Positions 23,745-34,785 are shown, numbered from the stretch's first letter. The stretch: DNA of 64,000 bases from an uncultured Eubacteriales bacterium (GCA_900079765.1 LT599017.1:3541879-3605878), one strand, 5' to 3'. Notes: generated from the sequence alone by a model not told the origin. Program-made: numbers and translations.

Positions 23745-24245
23745 ATGAAAAATATAATATTAATTGGTATGCCCGGCTCGGGGAAGAGCACGGTGGGCGT
23801 GCTGTTGGCGAAGGCTTTGGGATATGGCTTTTTGGACACAGATTTGACCATCCAGCAGCGGGAGGGCGCACTTTTGCAGCAAATTTTGAACGCACGCGGC
23901 ATTGAGGCCTTCCTCGACGCTGAGGAGGGGGCCATTTGCTCGGTCTCCTGCGAAAATACGGTAATCGCCCCCGGGGGCAGCGCCGTCTGCCGGGAGGGAG
24001 CCATTTCCCACCTGAAGGCCCTGGGCCCGGTGGTCTACCTGAAGGTCTCCCCTGACGAGCTGGATCGGCGGCTGAGTAATATCAGCACCCGGGGCATTGC
24101 CATGGAGCCGGGGCAGACCATCCGGGACATCTACGACGTCCGCGCACCGCTGTACGAGAGGTACGCCGACAAGATCGTGGAGGTGGGAGACCAAACCCTG
24201 GAGAAGACGGTTTCCGCCGTTTTGCGGGCGCTGATTGAGGCGTAG
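23745..24245 (+). CDS. aroK: Shikimate kinase family protein
   Basis: A 166-residue P-loop kinase with Walker A GMPGSGKST (residues 8-16), the substrate-binding DTD motif in FLDTDLTI (near 33-35), and the lid/base region RRLSNISTRGIAMEPGQ. It would phosphorylate shikimate in aromatic amino-acid synthesis. The usual GGG motif reads PGGSAV, so the third glycine is replaced by serine. Start chosen at the ATG at 23745, preceded by GAGGTG, because homology begins at MKNIILIG. It stands alone, without other aro genes nearby. A related small-molecule kinase cannot be excluded. Confidence 0.8.
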   Translation: MKNIILIGMPGSGKSTVGVLLAKALGYGFLDTDLTIQQREGALLQQILNARGIEAFLDAEEGAICSVSCENTVIAPGGSAVCREGAISHLKALGPVVYLKVSPDELDRRLSNISTRGIAMEPGQTIRDIYDVRAPLYERYADKIVEVGDQTLEKTVSAVLRALIEA

Positions 24246-24300
24246 GGCCCGATACCCTTATGGGCCTGTCTCCCGTCCCCACCCTTTCTTCTCATTCCTC

Positions 24301-24329
24301 TTGTTATTTTTGCCGATTTGTGGTATAAT
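24301..24329 (+). promoter_or_regulatory. DEAD-box helicase promoter
   Basis: TTGTTA (24301-24306), a 17-base spacer and TATAAT (24324-24329). It leaves a leader of about 105 bases before the helicase start. Confidence 0.7.
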
Positions 24330-24346
24330 TAATTGTAGGAAAGTAT

Positions 24347-24409
24347 GGTGTGCACCTGCCTGTCGGAGCTTCCGATGGGCAGGTTTCCGCTTGCGGGGGC
24401 CTGCACGCT
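24347..24409 (+). ncRNA. Structured 5' leader of the helicase mRNA (three-way junction)
   Basis: P1 pairs 24347-24354 with 24402-24409 (8 bp including three G-U pairs). P2 pairs CCTGCC (24355-24360) with GGCAGG (24378-24383) and continues as TCGGA/TCCGA with a 3-base loop. P3 is CCG/CGG capped by a CTTG tetraloop (24390-24393). The closed junction fills most of the leader, and the ribosome binding site (AAAAAGGAA) lies 20 bases beyond it. This suggests an autoregulatory or temperature-responsive element; the family is unknown to me. Confidence 0.45.
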
Positions 24410-24441
24410 TCCTCCGCAAATACTAAAAAAGGAACGAATTT

Positions 24442-26235
<1,794 letters not shown>

Positions 26236-26240
26236 TAATA

Positions 26241-26274
26241 AAAACCGCGCCCCCGTATGGGGGTGCGGTTTTTT
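26241..26274. terminator. Terminator between the helicase gene and lepA
   Basis: AAAACCGCGCCCCC and GGGGGTGCGGTTTT form a 14-bp stem (one G-T) around GTAT, with T tracts on both strands, so it should serve both convergent genes. Confidence 0.9.
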
Positions 26275-26335
26275 GTCAGCAGGGAACGGGGTAGGGGACC
26301 TGGCAGTGTGCTCCCCGCAAAGGTGGAAATAGTCA

Positions 26336-28144
26336 TTACTCTTCGTCCAGCTTAAGGACAGCCATGAAGGCTTCAGTCGGAATCTGCACGGTACCGAGAG
26401 AGCGCATCTTCTTCTTGCCCTCTTTCTGTTTCTCCAGCAGCTTTTTCTTCCGGGTGATGTCGCCGCCATAACACTTGGCCAGCACGTCCTTGCGCATGGC
26501 GCGGACGGTCTCGCGGGCGATGACCTTGCCGCCGATGGCGGCCTGGACGGGGACCTCGAAGAGCTGGCGGGGAATGTTCTCTCGCAGTTTTTCACACAGC
26601 CGCCGGGCCCGGGGGTAAGCCTTGTCCCGGTGGGCGATGAAACTGAGGGCGTCCACCTGGTCGCCATTCAAGAGCATATCCACCTTCACCAGGTCGCTGG
26701 GCAGGTACTTATCCAGCTCGTAGTCCAGGGAGGCGTAGCCCTTGGTGCGCGCCTTCAGGGTGTCAAAGAAATCATAGATGATCTCGTTGAGGGGCATGGA
26801 GTAGTGGAGCTCCACCAGATGGGTATCCAAATACTGCATGTCCTTAAACTCGGCCCGCCGCTCCTGGCACATGGGCATGATGTTGCCTACGTAGTCGGGG
26901 GGGGAGATGATGGAAACCTTGGCGTAAGGCTCCCGGGACTCGGTGATGTGGGCGGGGTCAGGATAGTTGTGGGGGTTATCCACATAGACGGTTGTACCGT
27001 CGGTCTTGTTGATCTCGTAAATGACGCTGGGGAGGGTGGTTATGAGGTCAAGGTCGAACTCACGCTCGATGCGCTCCTGGATGATTTCCATATGGAGCAT
27101 CCCCAAAAAACCGCAGCGGAACCCGAAACCCAACGCGGCGGAGGACTCGGGCTCGAAAGAGAGCGACGCGTCGTTGAGCTGGAGTTTTTCCAGCGCGTCC
27201 CGCAGGTCGGGGTACTCGGAGCCGTCCTCTGTGTAGATTCCGCAATAGACCATGGGCTTTGCCGGGCGGTAGCCGGGCAGGGGCTCCTTGGCGGGCTTTT
27301 CCACGCTGGTCACCGTATCGCCCACCTGGGTATCCTTCACGTTTTTGATGGAAGCCGTAAAGTAGCCCACCTCGCCGGCAATAAGCTCGTCACACGGCTC
27401 CATTCCCAGGGGCAGGAGGCGCCCGCACTCCAGGATCTCATACTCCGCGCCCGAGGCCATGAGCCGAACCTCCATGCCGGTGCGGACGGAACCCTCCATC
27501 ACCCTGAAGTAGACGATGACGCCCCGGTACGCGTCGTACTGGCTGTCGAACACCAAGGCGCGGAGAGAGGCGGAGGGGTCTCCCGTTGGTGGCGGAATGT
27601 GGGCCACCACATCCTCCAGGACTGCCTCCACGTTGATGCCCATCTTTGCGGAGATCTCGGGGGCGTTCTGGGCCTCCAGGCCGATGATGTCCTCGATCTC
27701 GGCCTTGACCCGCTTCGGGTCCGCAGCGGGCAGGTCTATCTTATTGATGACGGGGCGGATCTCCAGGTCGTGCTCTAACGCGAGGTAGGTGTTGGCAAGG
27801 GTTTGGGCTTCAATGCCCTGGGCGGCATCCACCACCAGGACGGCCCCTTCACAGGCCGCCAGGCTTCGGCTCACCTCGTAATTGAAGTCCACGTGACCCG
27901 GGGTGTCGATAAGGTTGAGCTCATAGGTCTCGCCGTCGGCGGCCTTATAGTTGAGCTTGACGGCCCGGGCCTTAATGGTGATGCCCCGCTCCCGCTCCAG
28001 GTCCATGTTATCTAAAAGCTGGCTCTCCATGTCCCGCGCCTCCACCGCGCCGCACAACTCGATCAGGCGGTCGGAGAGCGTGCTTTTGCCATGGTCAATG
28101 TGAGCAATAATCGAAAAATTGCGAATTTTAGACTGGTCCGTCAT
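26336..28144 (-). CDS. lepA: Elongation factor 4 (LepA)
   Basis: This 602-residue translational GTPase back-translocates ribosomes and aids 30S biogenesis. The G domain shows [24 protein letters not shown] and NKIDLP. The C terminus has the LepA-specific domain with [13 protein letters not shown] and [14 protein letters not shown] segments. The ATG at 28144 is chosen because GAGGTG lies seven bases upstream; an earlier in-frame start at 28159 lacks a site. It follows the XRE regulator gene by 21 bases on the same strand, so the two are likely cotranscribed. That is unlike the common lepA-hemW arrangement. Confidence 0.97.
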   Translation of the reverse strand: MTDQSKIRNFSIIAHIDHGKSTLSDRLIELCGAVEARDMESQLLDNMDLERERGITIKARAVKLNYKAADGETYELNLIDTPGHVDFNYEVSRSLAACEGAVLVVDAAQGIEAQTLANTYLALEHDLEIRPVINKIDLPAADPKRVKAEIEDIIGLEAQNAPEISAKMGINVEAVLEDVVAHIPPPTGDPSASLRALVFDSQYDAYRGVIVYFRVMEGSVRTGMEVRLMASGAEYEILECGRLLPLGMEPCDELIAGEVGYFTASIKNVKDTQVGDTVTSVEKPAKEPLPGYRPAKPMVYCGIYTEDGSEYPDLRDALEKLQLNDASLSFEPESSAALGFGFRCGFLGMLHMEIIQERIEREFDLDLITTLPSVIYEINKTDGTTVYVDNPHNYPDPAHITESREPYAKVSIISPPDYVGNIMPMCQERRAEFKDMQYLDTHLVELHYSMPLNEIIYDFFDTLKARTKGYASLDYELDKYLPSDLVKVDMLLNGDQVDALSFIAHRDKAYPRARRLCEKLRENIPRQLFEVPVQAAIGGKVIARETVRAMRKDVLAKCYGGDITRKKKLLEKQKEGKKKMRSLGTVQIPTEAFMAVLKLDEE

Positions 28145-28165
28145 ATGGAGACACCTCAAAAAGAA

Positions 28166-28870
28166 TCAAGATTTCGGGTCGGGACGATGGATGACGATGC
28201 GGTTGTTGACCCGCTCCCCCGTGGTGTGGATAATCTGAAGGAGGGACTGGTAGGGGCCGGGATAGCTCTGGACCAGGGCCTCGTGGTTCATAGGGGGGAA
28301 TTGGCCCTTCTCCTTGACGTGCTGGGCGAGGGCGTCCACGTACTCCACCTCGGTGCAAATCATGTCGGCCTCCGGGATGCCGGAGACAAACTGGCGGGCG
28401 GAAAGCGAGAAAAAGTCCTCGTTCTGGGCACCATCGGCCCGGTAGAGGTGACGGAACAGCTTGTAGACGGCGGTAGAGAGGTAGTTGGATGCGGCCAGAA
28501 TAGCCCCCTTGTGCCCCGTCCGGCTCAAGAGGTCGAAAAGAATGCTGATGGAGTTCACCAGCAGCTTTTTGGAGAGGGTGGCCAGGATGCTGCCCTGGAG
28601 GGAATTGTCCTTCTCGGCGCTGTAGTCGTACAGCTCGTCGGCAGCGATGGTGGTGCCGTCCCGGTTGAGGGTACGGCCCAGCAAAAAGTCAGCGGAGACA
28701 TTATAGTAGTCGCAGGCCTTGGCGACGAAGGAGAGGCCCGGTTCCCGTATGCCGTTCTCATAGTGGGAGAGAAGCGCCTGGGAAATGCCCAGGTCGCGGG
28801 CCGCCGCGCGCTGGGAGGTACCCTTCTCCTGCCGCAGCAGGGACAGGGAGCGGGAAAAGTCGGAATTCAT
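28166..28870 (-). CDS. XRE-family HTH transcriptional regulator
   Basis: A 234-residue protein with an N-terminal lambda-repressor-type HTH (about 3-65): LSLLRQEKGTSQRAAARDLGISQALLSHYENGIREPG is split by the typical turn, and it ends with the common YYNVSADFLLGRT. The remaining 165 residues are helical and unfamiliar. The start could also be GTG at 28876, six bases after AAGG; the ATG at 28870 is used here. Target unknown; cotranscription with lepA is likely. Confidence 0.85.
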   Translation of the reverse strand: MNSDFSRSLSLLRQEKGTSQRAAARDLGISQALLSHYENGIREPGLSFVAKACDYYNVSADFLLGRTLNRDGTTIAADELYDYSAEKDNSLQGSILATLSKKLLVNSISILFDLLSRTGHKGAILAASNYLSTAVYKLFRHLYRADGAQNEDFFSLSARQFVSGIPEADMICTEVEYVDALAQHVKEKGQFPPMNHEALVQSYPGPYQSLLQIIHTTGERVNNRIVIHRPDPKS

Positions 28871-29261
28871 GCACACACAACCTTTATTTATAACCTTCTA
28901 TATCTGGCAGGCGTGGAGCTTGGCCCCACCTTTATATTATATAATGACACATAGTATAGTATATTTGCAGAAATACAAAAAGTAAAGGATAATTTTTTAA
29001 CTGACAATAAACGCCCGGTTCAAAGGGTTCAGTGGGATGAATCGTATGAAAAGGATTCATTAGGGCTCCTTTTCACGTACAGAAAAGCCCCTTTTCATTA
29101 TTTCTAAAAAAGTGATGAAAAGTGCACCAGCCTATCAAAAATGCTTTTTCGGCAGGCCAACTTTTTTCCTTTTTTTATGCCCTAAGCATTGGCATTCTGA
29201 AAGAAAGAGTGTATAATGGCGTTCTATGGGACTTAAAATTGCCATACGGAGGTAAAAAAGC
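28871..29261. other. Divergent intergenic region, XRE gene / pta
   Basis: An AT-rich stretch of 391 bases holding the pta promoter at the right. Short hairpins such as ATGAATC/GATTCAT near 29040 and CTTTTC/GAAAAG near 29070 are present, but I see no gene or convincing RNA. Confidence 0.45.
29189..29217 (+). promoter_or_regulatory. pta promoter
   Basis: TTGGCA (29189-29194), a 17-base spacer and a perfect TATAAT (29212-29217), 45 bases upstream of the pta start. Confidence 0.85.
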
Positions 29262-30233
29262 ATGTTTGGAAAGCTCATTGACATTTTAAAGGCCGATCCC
29301 CGGAAGATCGTCTTCACCGAGGGTACCGACCCCCGCATCCTGGAGGCCTCCGCCCGGCTCCTGTCGGGCAACTTCCTCACCCCCATTCTGGTGGGCGCTG
29401 AGAAAGAGATCATGGCTGCAGCCGAGGTAGGCGGATTTAACATCCGAGGCGCCATCCTCATCGACCCCGCCACCTATCCACAAATGGACGAGATGGTGGA
29501 GCAGATGGTAGCGCTGCGCAAGGGCAAGATGACCACCGAGCAGTGCCGCGCCGCGCTCCAGAAGAGCAACTATTTCGGCACCATGCTGGTGAAGATGGGG
29601 GAGGCCGACTGCCTTTTGGGAGGCGCTACCTACTCCACCGCCGACACCGTCCGCCCTGCGCTCCAGATTATCAAAACCAAGCCCGGCAACAGCATCGTGT
29701 CCTCCTGCTTTATCCTGGTGCGAGAGAGCGTGGGCGGCAACGAGGTATTGGCCATGGGCGACTGCGCCATCAACATCGAGCCCAGTGAGGACGAGCTGGT
29801 AGAGATTGCCACCGAGGTGGCCCACTGCGCCCGCATCTTCGGCGTCGAGCCCAGAGTGGCCATGCTTTCTTACTCCACCAAGGGCTCCGGCGCGGGCCCC
29901 AACGTGGACAAGGTACGCCACGCCTATGAGAAATTAGTGGCCACTAACCCCGACTTCTCCGTAGATGGCGAGCTGCAGTTCGACGCCGCCGTCTCCCCCC
30001 GTGTGGCCGAGACCAAGTGCTCGGACTCCCCTGTGGCCGGCAAAGCCAACACCTTTATCTTCCCCGAGATCCAGTCGGGTAACATCGGTTACAAGATCGC
30101 CCAGCGCCTGGGCAACTTCGAGGCTTACGGCCCCATCCTCCTGGGCCTCAACGCCCCCGTGAACGACCTTTCCCGTGGCTGCAACGCCCTGGAGGTCTAC
30201 TCTATGGCGATTATTACTGCGGCGCTGAAGTAA
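29262..30233 (+). CDS. pta: Phosphate acetyltransferase
   Basis: A 323-residue enzyme interconverting acetyl-CoA and acetyl phosphate, the first step of acetate formation from acetyl-CoA. The length matches the short Pta class without the N-terminal regulatory domain. Recognisable segments are IVFTEGTDPRILEA, the conserved CLLGGATYSTADTVRPALQII, and SYSTKGSGAGPNVDKVRHA near residues 205-225. The C-terminal part GPILLGLNAPVNDLSRGC is also typical. The ATG follows GGAGG. Acetate kinase is not adjacent. The gene has its own promoter and two hairpins downstream. Confidence 0.95.
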   Translation: MFGKLIDILKADPRKIVFTEGTDPRILEASARLLSGNFLTPILVGAEKEIMAAAEVGGFNIRGAILIDPATYPQMDEMVEQMVALRKGKMTTEQCRAALQKSNYFGTMLVKMGEADCLLGGATYSTADTVRPALQIIKTKPGNSIVSSCFILVRESVGGNEVLAMGDCAINIEPSEDELVEIATEVAHCARIFGVEPRVAMLSYSTKGSGAGPNVDKVRHAYEKLVATNPDFSVDGELQFDAAVSPRVAETKCSDSPVAGKANTFIFPEIQSGNIGYKIAQRLGNFEAYGPILLGLNAPVNDLSRGCNALEVYSMAIITAALK

Positions 30234-30271
30234 AACCATACACGTAACGCGGCTCTGATACCCGAAAACAA

Positions 30272-30304
30272 CCTGTAGGGGCGGTCTGCGACCGCCCCTA
30301 CAGG
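30272..30304. repeat. GTAGGG-type palindrome after pta
   Basis: A perfect 15-bp inverted repeat, CCTGTAGGGGCGGTC with its complement, around TGC. It looks like a dispersed intergenic repeat and shares the GTAGGG core with the element at 43649-43709. It may assist termination. Confidence 0.55.
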
Positions 30305-30326
30305 TTTACTCAACGCAGAGCGCCCG

Positions 30327-30363
30327 GCCCCCGCCCATATAAAAAGGGCGGGGGCTTTCTTTT
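30327..30363 (+). terminator. pta terminator
   Basis: GCCCCCGCCC/GGGCGGGGGC form a perfect 10-bp stem around a 9-base loop, followed by TTTCTTTT. Confidence 0.9.
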
Positions 30364-30536
30364 GGGTAGTTGTGATTATTATCAAATCGTGAGGATGAAG
30401 AGTAAAGGACGTTGGGGGAAATTATCCCTCCCGTGGTGGATGCCCCCGGGGCGGCGGCGGAAGCACCACAAGATGTCGTATTGGCCCGAATTGACTGGGG
30501 TGCAAAGGCTGCGCGCTTTTGGAGGAGGAAAAAGAC

Positions 30537-30565
30537 TTGACTTGGACGGGAAAAGCGTGTATGAT
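30537..30565 (+). promoter_or_regulatory. Promoter of the M23 peptidase gene
   Basis: TTGACT (30537-30542), 17 bases, TATGAT (30560-30565), giving a leader of roughly 85 bases. Confidence 0.7.
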
Positions 30566-30603
30566 ACCGTTTGTAACCGCTGTAACCACTTTGTAATCTT
30601 TCC

Positions 30604-30631
30604 GGCCGGGCGCTGTCCGGCCTTGATTTTT
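30604..30631 (+). terminator. Hairpin with T tract inside the peptidase leader (possible attenuator)
   Basis: GGCCGG (30604-30609) pairs with CCGGCC (30617-30622), followed by TTGATTTTT, between the promoter and the ribosome binding site. This shape could cause premature termination. Confidence 0.4.
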
Positions 30632-30657
30632 GGTACATGATTGGAGGTCCGGCTCCT

Positions 30658-32184
30658 ATGGACGAGATCCTGCACAGTCATGACGAATATGAAGAACCCG
30701 CCCTCCTCGTACTGGAGGCCGAGCGCGACGCACCCCGTCAGAATCGGCTGCGACGCTCCGCTTCCGCCGCGTGGGACACGCTGGAGATGGCCCGCCGCAA
30801 GGCTGCTGGCTTGCTCCATCGGGTGGACGCAGCCCCCGGCGTGCTGCGCTTTCTGGCTCCCGTGGTCTTTCTGGCCGCCTCCGCCGCCATCGGCGCAGCG
30901 CTGGTTCTCACCACCGTATACACCCCCAGCTATGAGGTGACGGTGGACGGCGTGGCCCTGGGCGCCGTGAAAGATCCCGCCGTCTATGAGGAGGCTGTCA
31001 GCCAGGTGGAAACACGCGCCTCCCGCATTTTGGGTTATGACTACACCGTCGAGCACGATGTCGACTATCAGTTCGCCTTCACCGAGAAAGATGCCCTCAC
31101 CCCTGAGTCAAGCCTTGAAACCTATCTCTTCGACCAGGTGGGCGAAGTGATGAGGACCTACGTGCTCCGAGTGGACGGAGAATTTATCGGCGCGGCGGTG
31201 GACGAATCCACTCTAACCGCTATGCTGGACACTATCAAGGCCCCCTATGAAAACACCAGCACTACTTCTGCAGCCTTTGTTGAGAACGTGTCCATTGTCC
31301 GGGAGTATACCCCCTCCGACATTGATCAGGACATCACTAAGATGACCCAGGCCCTCACCGCCAACACCAACGGTGAGACCCAATACGAGGTCAAGCAGGG
31401 CGACACCTTCATGCAGATCGCCTACGACAACGGCATGGATATGGAAGAGCTGGAGGCCCTCAATCCCGAGCAGGATGTGGATAAACTTTATATCGGCCAG
31501 ATCCTTACGGTCCGGGAGACCATTCCGTTCCTCTCGGTCAAGACAGTGGAGCGGCAGATCTACACCGAAGCCATCGCCAGCCCCGTGCAGGAGATAGAGG
31601 ACGACACCATCTACCAGGGCGAGACCAAGGTCCTCACCCAAGGCGTGGAGGGTCAGGCCCAGGTCACCGCCGACGTCACCTATGTCAACGGCAGCGAAAA
31701 GGGCCGGGACGTGATTGAGACCCAGGTGCTGGCCGAACCTACCACGAAGATCGTGGCCGTCGGTACCAAGGAGCGGCCCACTTGGCTGCCCACCGGGCAC
31801 TTCATTTGGCCAACCTATGGAAGCATTTCCTCCCGGTTTGGATACCGCTATATCTTCGGTTCGTACAGCTATCATTCGGGCATCGACATTGCCGTGCCCT
31901 ATGGCAGCGGCATCAAGGCCGCCGACGGCGGCACCGTCATTTGGTCAGGCACCGGCACCGGCTCCAACTGGAGCTACGGCAAGTATATCATCATAGACCA
32001 CGGTAACGGCAAGCAGACCTATTATGCGCACAACTCCTCCCTCCTGGTCAGCGTAGGCGACAAGGTCTACCAGGGCCAGGTCATTGCCAAGGCCGGCTCC
32101 ACCGGCCGCAGCACCGGCACCCACTGTCACTTCCAGGTGAAAATCAACGGCAGCGACGTGAACCCTCTTTCGTATCTGCCCTGA
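30658..32184 (+). CDS. M23 peptidoglycan endopeptidase with LysM and G5 domains
   Basis: This 508-residue envelope protein has a cytoplasmic N terminus of about 60 residues and one membrane segment (about 66-88). A LysM domain (about 238-285) contains YEVKQGDTFMQIAYDNGM. A G5 domain follows (about 290-380). The M23 domain (about 390-500) contains SSRFGYR, the zinc ligands of HSGIDIAVP, and GTHCHFQVK. It would cut peptide cross-links of peptidoglycan at the cell surface, as spore and growth hydrolases of this type do. The start at 30658 follows GGAGGT by nine bases; the ATG at 30637 precedes that site. It is monocistronic, with a terminator downstream. Confidence 0.93.
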   Translation: MDEILHSHDEYEEPALLVLEAERDAPRQNRLRRSASAAWDTLEMARRKAAGLLHRVDAAPGVLRFLAPVVFLAASAAIGAALVLTTVYTPSYEVTVDGVALGAVKDPAVYEEAVSQVETRASRILGYDYTVEHDVDYQFAFTEKDALTPESSLETYLFDQVGEVMRTYVLRVDGEFIGAAVDESTLTAMLDTIKAPYENTSTTSAAFVENVSIVREYTPSDIDQDITKMTQALTANTNGETQYEVKQGDTFMQIAYDNGMDMEELEALNPEQDVDKLYIGQILTVRETIPFLSVKTVERQIYTEAIASPVQEIEDDTIYQGETKVLTQGVEGQAQVTADVTYVNGSEKGRDVIETQVLAEPTTKIVAVGTKERPTWLPTGHFIWPTYGSISSRFGYRYIFGSYSYHSGIDIAVPYGSGIKAADGGTVIWSGTGTGSNWSYGKYIIIDHGNGKQTYYAHNSSLLVSVGDKVYQGQVIAKAGSTGRSTGTHCHFQVKINGSDVNPLSYLP

Positions 32185-32194
32185 TAAGAGACAG

Positions 32195-32229
32195 ACGCCC
32201 CCCGACTTAAAGGCCGGGGGGCGTTTTTT
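32195..32229 (+). terminator. Terminator of the M23 peptidase gene
   Basis: ACGCCCCCCG/CGGGGGGCGT, a 10-bp perfect stem, is followed by TTTTT. Confidence 0.9.
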
Positions 32230-32332
32230 ATAGGGGAAGGGCGCGGCTTGCCGCGTCGTAGCGACTTACGTTCCCAGAAAAACTGAAGGAATATGGTAGC
32301 AAGCAAGGCACGTCAGAAATTTACAGCGAAAT

Positions 32333-32370
32333 AAAGTACGCGGGCACCCCCTACGGCGTCCGCGTACTTT
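32333..32370. terminator. Terminator of the YcdB-like SLH gene
   Basis: AAAGTACGCGG and CCGCGTACTTT are perfect 11-bp arms with an imperfect inner extension. It lies just past the stop of the minus-strand gene at 32381. Confidence 0.75.
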
Positions 32371-32380
32371 AATGCTTTAA

Positions 32381-34534
32381 TTACCGGCTCATGAACTGAT
32401 AGAGCATGCTTACCGCTTCGGCGCGGGTGGAGACCCGGGTGGGGGCGAAGCTGCCGGTTTTGTCGCCCTTAACAATGCCCAGCGCCTGACCCACGGCGGC
32501 GTAGCCGAGATACTCGTCGGAGATCTGGGCCTCGTCTGTGAAGGTAGTCTTGAAGATACCTTTCAGACCCGCCACGTTGCCGTACCCGGCGTTATCCAGC
32601 AGGAGCTTGGTGAGCTGCGCGCGGGTGACAGGGGCGCTGTCGTTGCGCTCGCTCTTCTCCAGGAGGCCCATGTAGTAGGCCTGCTGATAGAGGTCATCGG
32701 CCGCGCCCTCCTGGGCGGGGTCGTAGCGATAGCCGCTGGTGCTCACCAGCAGGGCGACGAGGTCAATCTGCTTGAGCTCTTCGGCAGGCTTGAGGGAGCC
32801 GCCCAGCCAGCCAACGCCGTACTGCGCCAGCGCCTCGGCCTGGGCCTTGACCCAGTGGCCGGAGAGATCACTGTAGGTGATAGGGCTCTCCGTGACGGTC
32901 TCGCTCTTCACGGCCTCGCCGCTATTGGCGTCCACACCCAGATACCAGCCGTCGCGCTCCAGGTAGTAGGCGAGTTTCCGGGTGTAGAGGTAGTTGCGGC
33001 CCGCCTCGATGAGGGGTTTCCACTCGGGCTGGGAGAGGTCCAGCTTCTCGGGGACGGCCAGGTAACCCAGGGTCACGTCGTAGGTATCAAACCAGGCGGT
33101 CAGGGCGGCATCCGCACTGATAATGCCCTCGGGACTCTCAAAGGTGACGCCCTCCACGTAGTAACTGTAGTAGGCGCTCACGGAGCCGTCGGTCCCGTCG
33201 ATCTCCACAGTCATGCTGCTGGCGGGGAGGAAGTAGCCGTTCTCTTTCACGGCGTACTGGAAGGCGCGGACGACACTCTCACTATCGGGGGTATTATAGA
33301 GCGCGGTCTCGGCAAACTGGGCGGGAGCGATGGCCTTCAGGAAAGCCTCTGCCTTGGACTGAGCCTGGGTGAGGGAGACTGTGGCCTTCTCGCTCTCGTT
33401 CCAGGGGCGGGAGCTGTACACGGAGATGAGGTCGCCGGTCTTACCGTTGAGAGTGACGGTGCGGCGGTAGATGCTGTCGCCTGACTTATAGGCGTACTGC
33501 AAGGTAGCGGACACTTCTCCGCTCTCCTGGTTCACACGGTAGCTGGCGGTAGAGAGGGTGTACTTGGAGAGCCCCAGAGCAGAGATTTTCCGGGCCGCGG
33601 CATCCAGGTCCTCTTTGGAGAGGACGCCTTCCAGCTGGGCGATACCCGCCAGCTCGACCTCGCTGAGGCCCCCCTTTTCATCCATAACGGCGGACTCAGC
33701 CGTGGCATACGGGCTACCGCCAGCGCGGGCGGTGGTGTTCCACAGGTCCTCTTGCAACTTGGTCAGGTCCACCAGTTTGCCAGTCTGCGCGTCCACATAG
33801 AAATCGTGGACAGACTCGGGCAGGTAGCGGAGCACTGCCGTCTTTCCGTCATCAGCCAGCACATACTCCAGTCGGAGTTTCAGGGTGGACTTCAGGTTCT
33901 CACCCGCCGCGCCGGAGGAAGCCGCAGGAGTGGCGGAGGGGATGCCGCCCAAATAGTCCTCCTGGCTGCCATTCAAGTAGAAGCTGGTGACCGTGTTATC
34001 GCTCACACGGACGCCGACGCGGAAAGTGAAGGGGGAGGGGAGGCCGTTTTCCAGAACCGCGCCATAAAAGCTATGGCTGGTGACGGAGAGGCCGCCCGCG
34101 CCGCCGTCCTCAAACGTTGCGGTCTCCACCCCGGCGGTGAGTACCTTGTTCAGGAAGGACTGGGCGGTCTTCTGGGCATCGGCCCGGGTTAGCTTGGGGA
34201 AGGTGGCCCCGCCGCTCCGACCCGGATAGCTGATGATGTTCATGGAGCTATCGTATACATTATAGCTCAGGATCTTGCCGTCCTCGGTTGCGGAAATGGT
34301 CAGCCCGCCGTCCTCGCCCGTCCACTGGAGCTGCCAGACGGGGGTGACTGTGCCATCCTCCAGGTCGCCTTGGAAGGCGGTGTAGACCGAGGTGTCCAGG
34401 TCCAGCGTCGCCTTGACCTTCTCGGTAACGGCGGTGAGGCGCGCGTCGGTACTCTCCGCCCCTGCTGCTGCGGCAGGGACGCCCAGCGCGCACATCATGG
34501 CTACGGCCAGCACGAGGGATAAAACTTTCTTCAT
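32381..34534 (-). CDS. Secreted YcdB/YcdC-domain protein with C-terminal SLH-like region
   Basis: A 717-residue protein with a signal peptide (MKKVLSLVLAVAMMCALGVPAAAAG). Two repeated YcdB/YcdC-like halves follow, each with propeptide-like LTxAxAQxxAxxFL segments (LTRADAQKTAQSFLNKVL and LTQAQSKAEAFLKAI) and YSYYVEGV-like strands. The C terminus (about 600-717) has SLH-type features such as VTRAQLTKLLLDNAGYG, YLGYAAVGQALGIVKGD and STRAEAVSMLYQFM, indicating wall attachment. The biochemical role of the YcdB domain is not established. The start at 34534 follows AGGAGG; the longer frame from 34570 lacks a site. Confidence 0.85.
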   Translation of the reverse strand: MKKVLSLVLAVAMMCALGVPAAAAGAESTDARLTAVTEKVKATLDLDTSVYTAFQGDLEDGTVTPVWQLQWTGEDGGLTISATEDGKILSYNVYDSSMNIISYPGRSGGATFPKLTRADAQKTAQSFLNKVLTAGVETATFEDGGAGGLSVTSHSFYGAVLENGLPSPFTFRVGVRVSDNTVTSFYLNGSQEDYLGGIPSATPAASSGAAGENLKSTLKLRLEYVLADDGKTAVLRYLPESVHDFYVDAQTGKLVDLTKLQEDLWNTTARAGGSPYATAESAVMDEKGGLSEVELAGIAQLEGVLSKEDLDAAARKISALGLSKYTLSTASYRVNQESGEVSATLQYAYKSGDSIYRRTVTLNGKTGDLISVYSSRPWNESEKATVSLTQAQSKAEAFLKAIAPAQFAETALYNTPDSESVVRAFQYAVKENGYFLPASSMTVEIDGTDGSVSAYYSYYVEGVTFESPEGIISADAALTAWFDTYDVTLGYLAVPEKLDLSQPEWKPLIEAGRNYLYTRKLAYYLERDGWYLGVDANSGEAVKSETVTESPITYSDLSGHWVKAQAEALAQYGVGWLGGSLKPAEELKQIDLVALLVSTSGYRYDPAQEGAADDLYQQAYYMGLLEKSERNDSAPVTRAQLTKLLLDNAGYGNVAGLKGIFKTTFTDEAQISDEYLGYAAVGQALGIVKGDKTGSFAPTRVSTRAEAVSMLYQFMSR

Positions 34535-34785
34535 AAGAACTCCTCCTATGCTTGTGGATCGTTTCCACATCTGTCCTCTTAGACGATATCATATTAGCAT
34601 AAGTTTCCACAATTCAAAAAATCTTTTTAAAATTCTCTTGCTTTTTTCGAACATATGTTATATTATTTTATCGAACAAAAGTTCTTTTTATAAAAAGAAA
34701 TCAACAAAACGTCCACAGAGACCGTTTTATGGGACAATTCGCCCTATATACTGAAGCCATGAGAACCGATGGGGAGGCTTTTACT

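Larger units (their letters stand above)
30234..30657. other. Intergenic region pta / M23 peptidase
   Basis: These 424 bases hold the pta-side palindrome and terminator, then about 170 bases (30366-30536) without a supported gene, then the peptidase promoter and a leader hairpin. Confidence 0.5.

Noticed and set aside
26630..27778. A 382-codon plus-strand frame opposite lepA
   Set aside because: Antisense shadow of a highly conserved gene with Gly/Val/Leu-rich low-information sequence and no domain.
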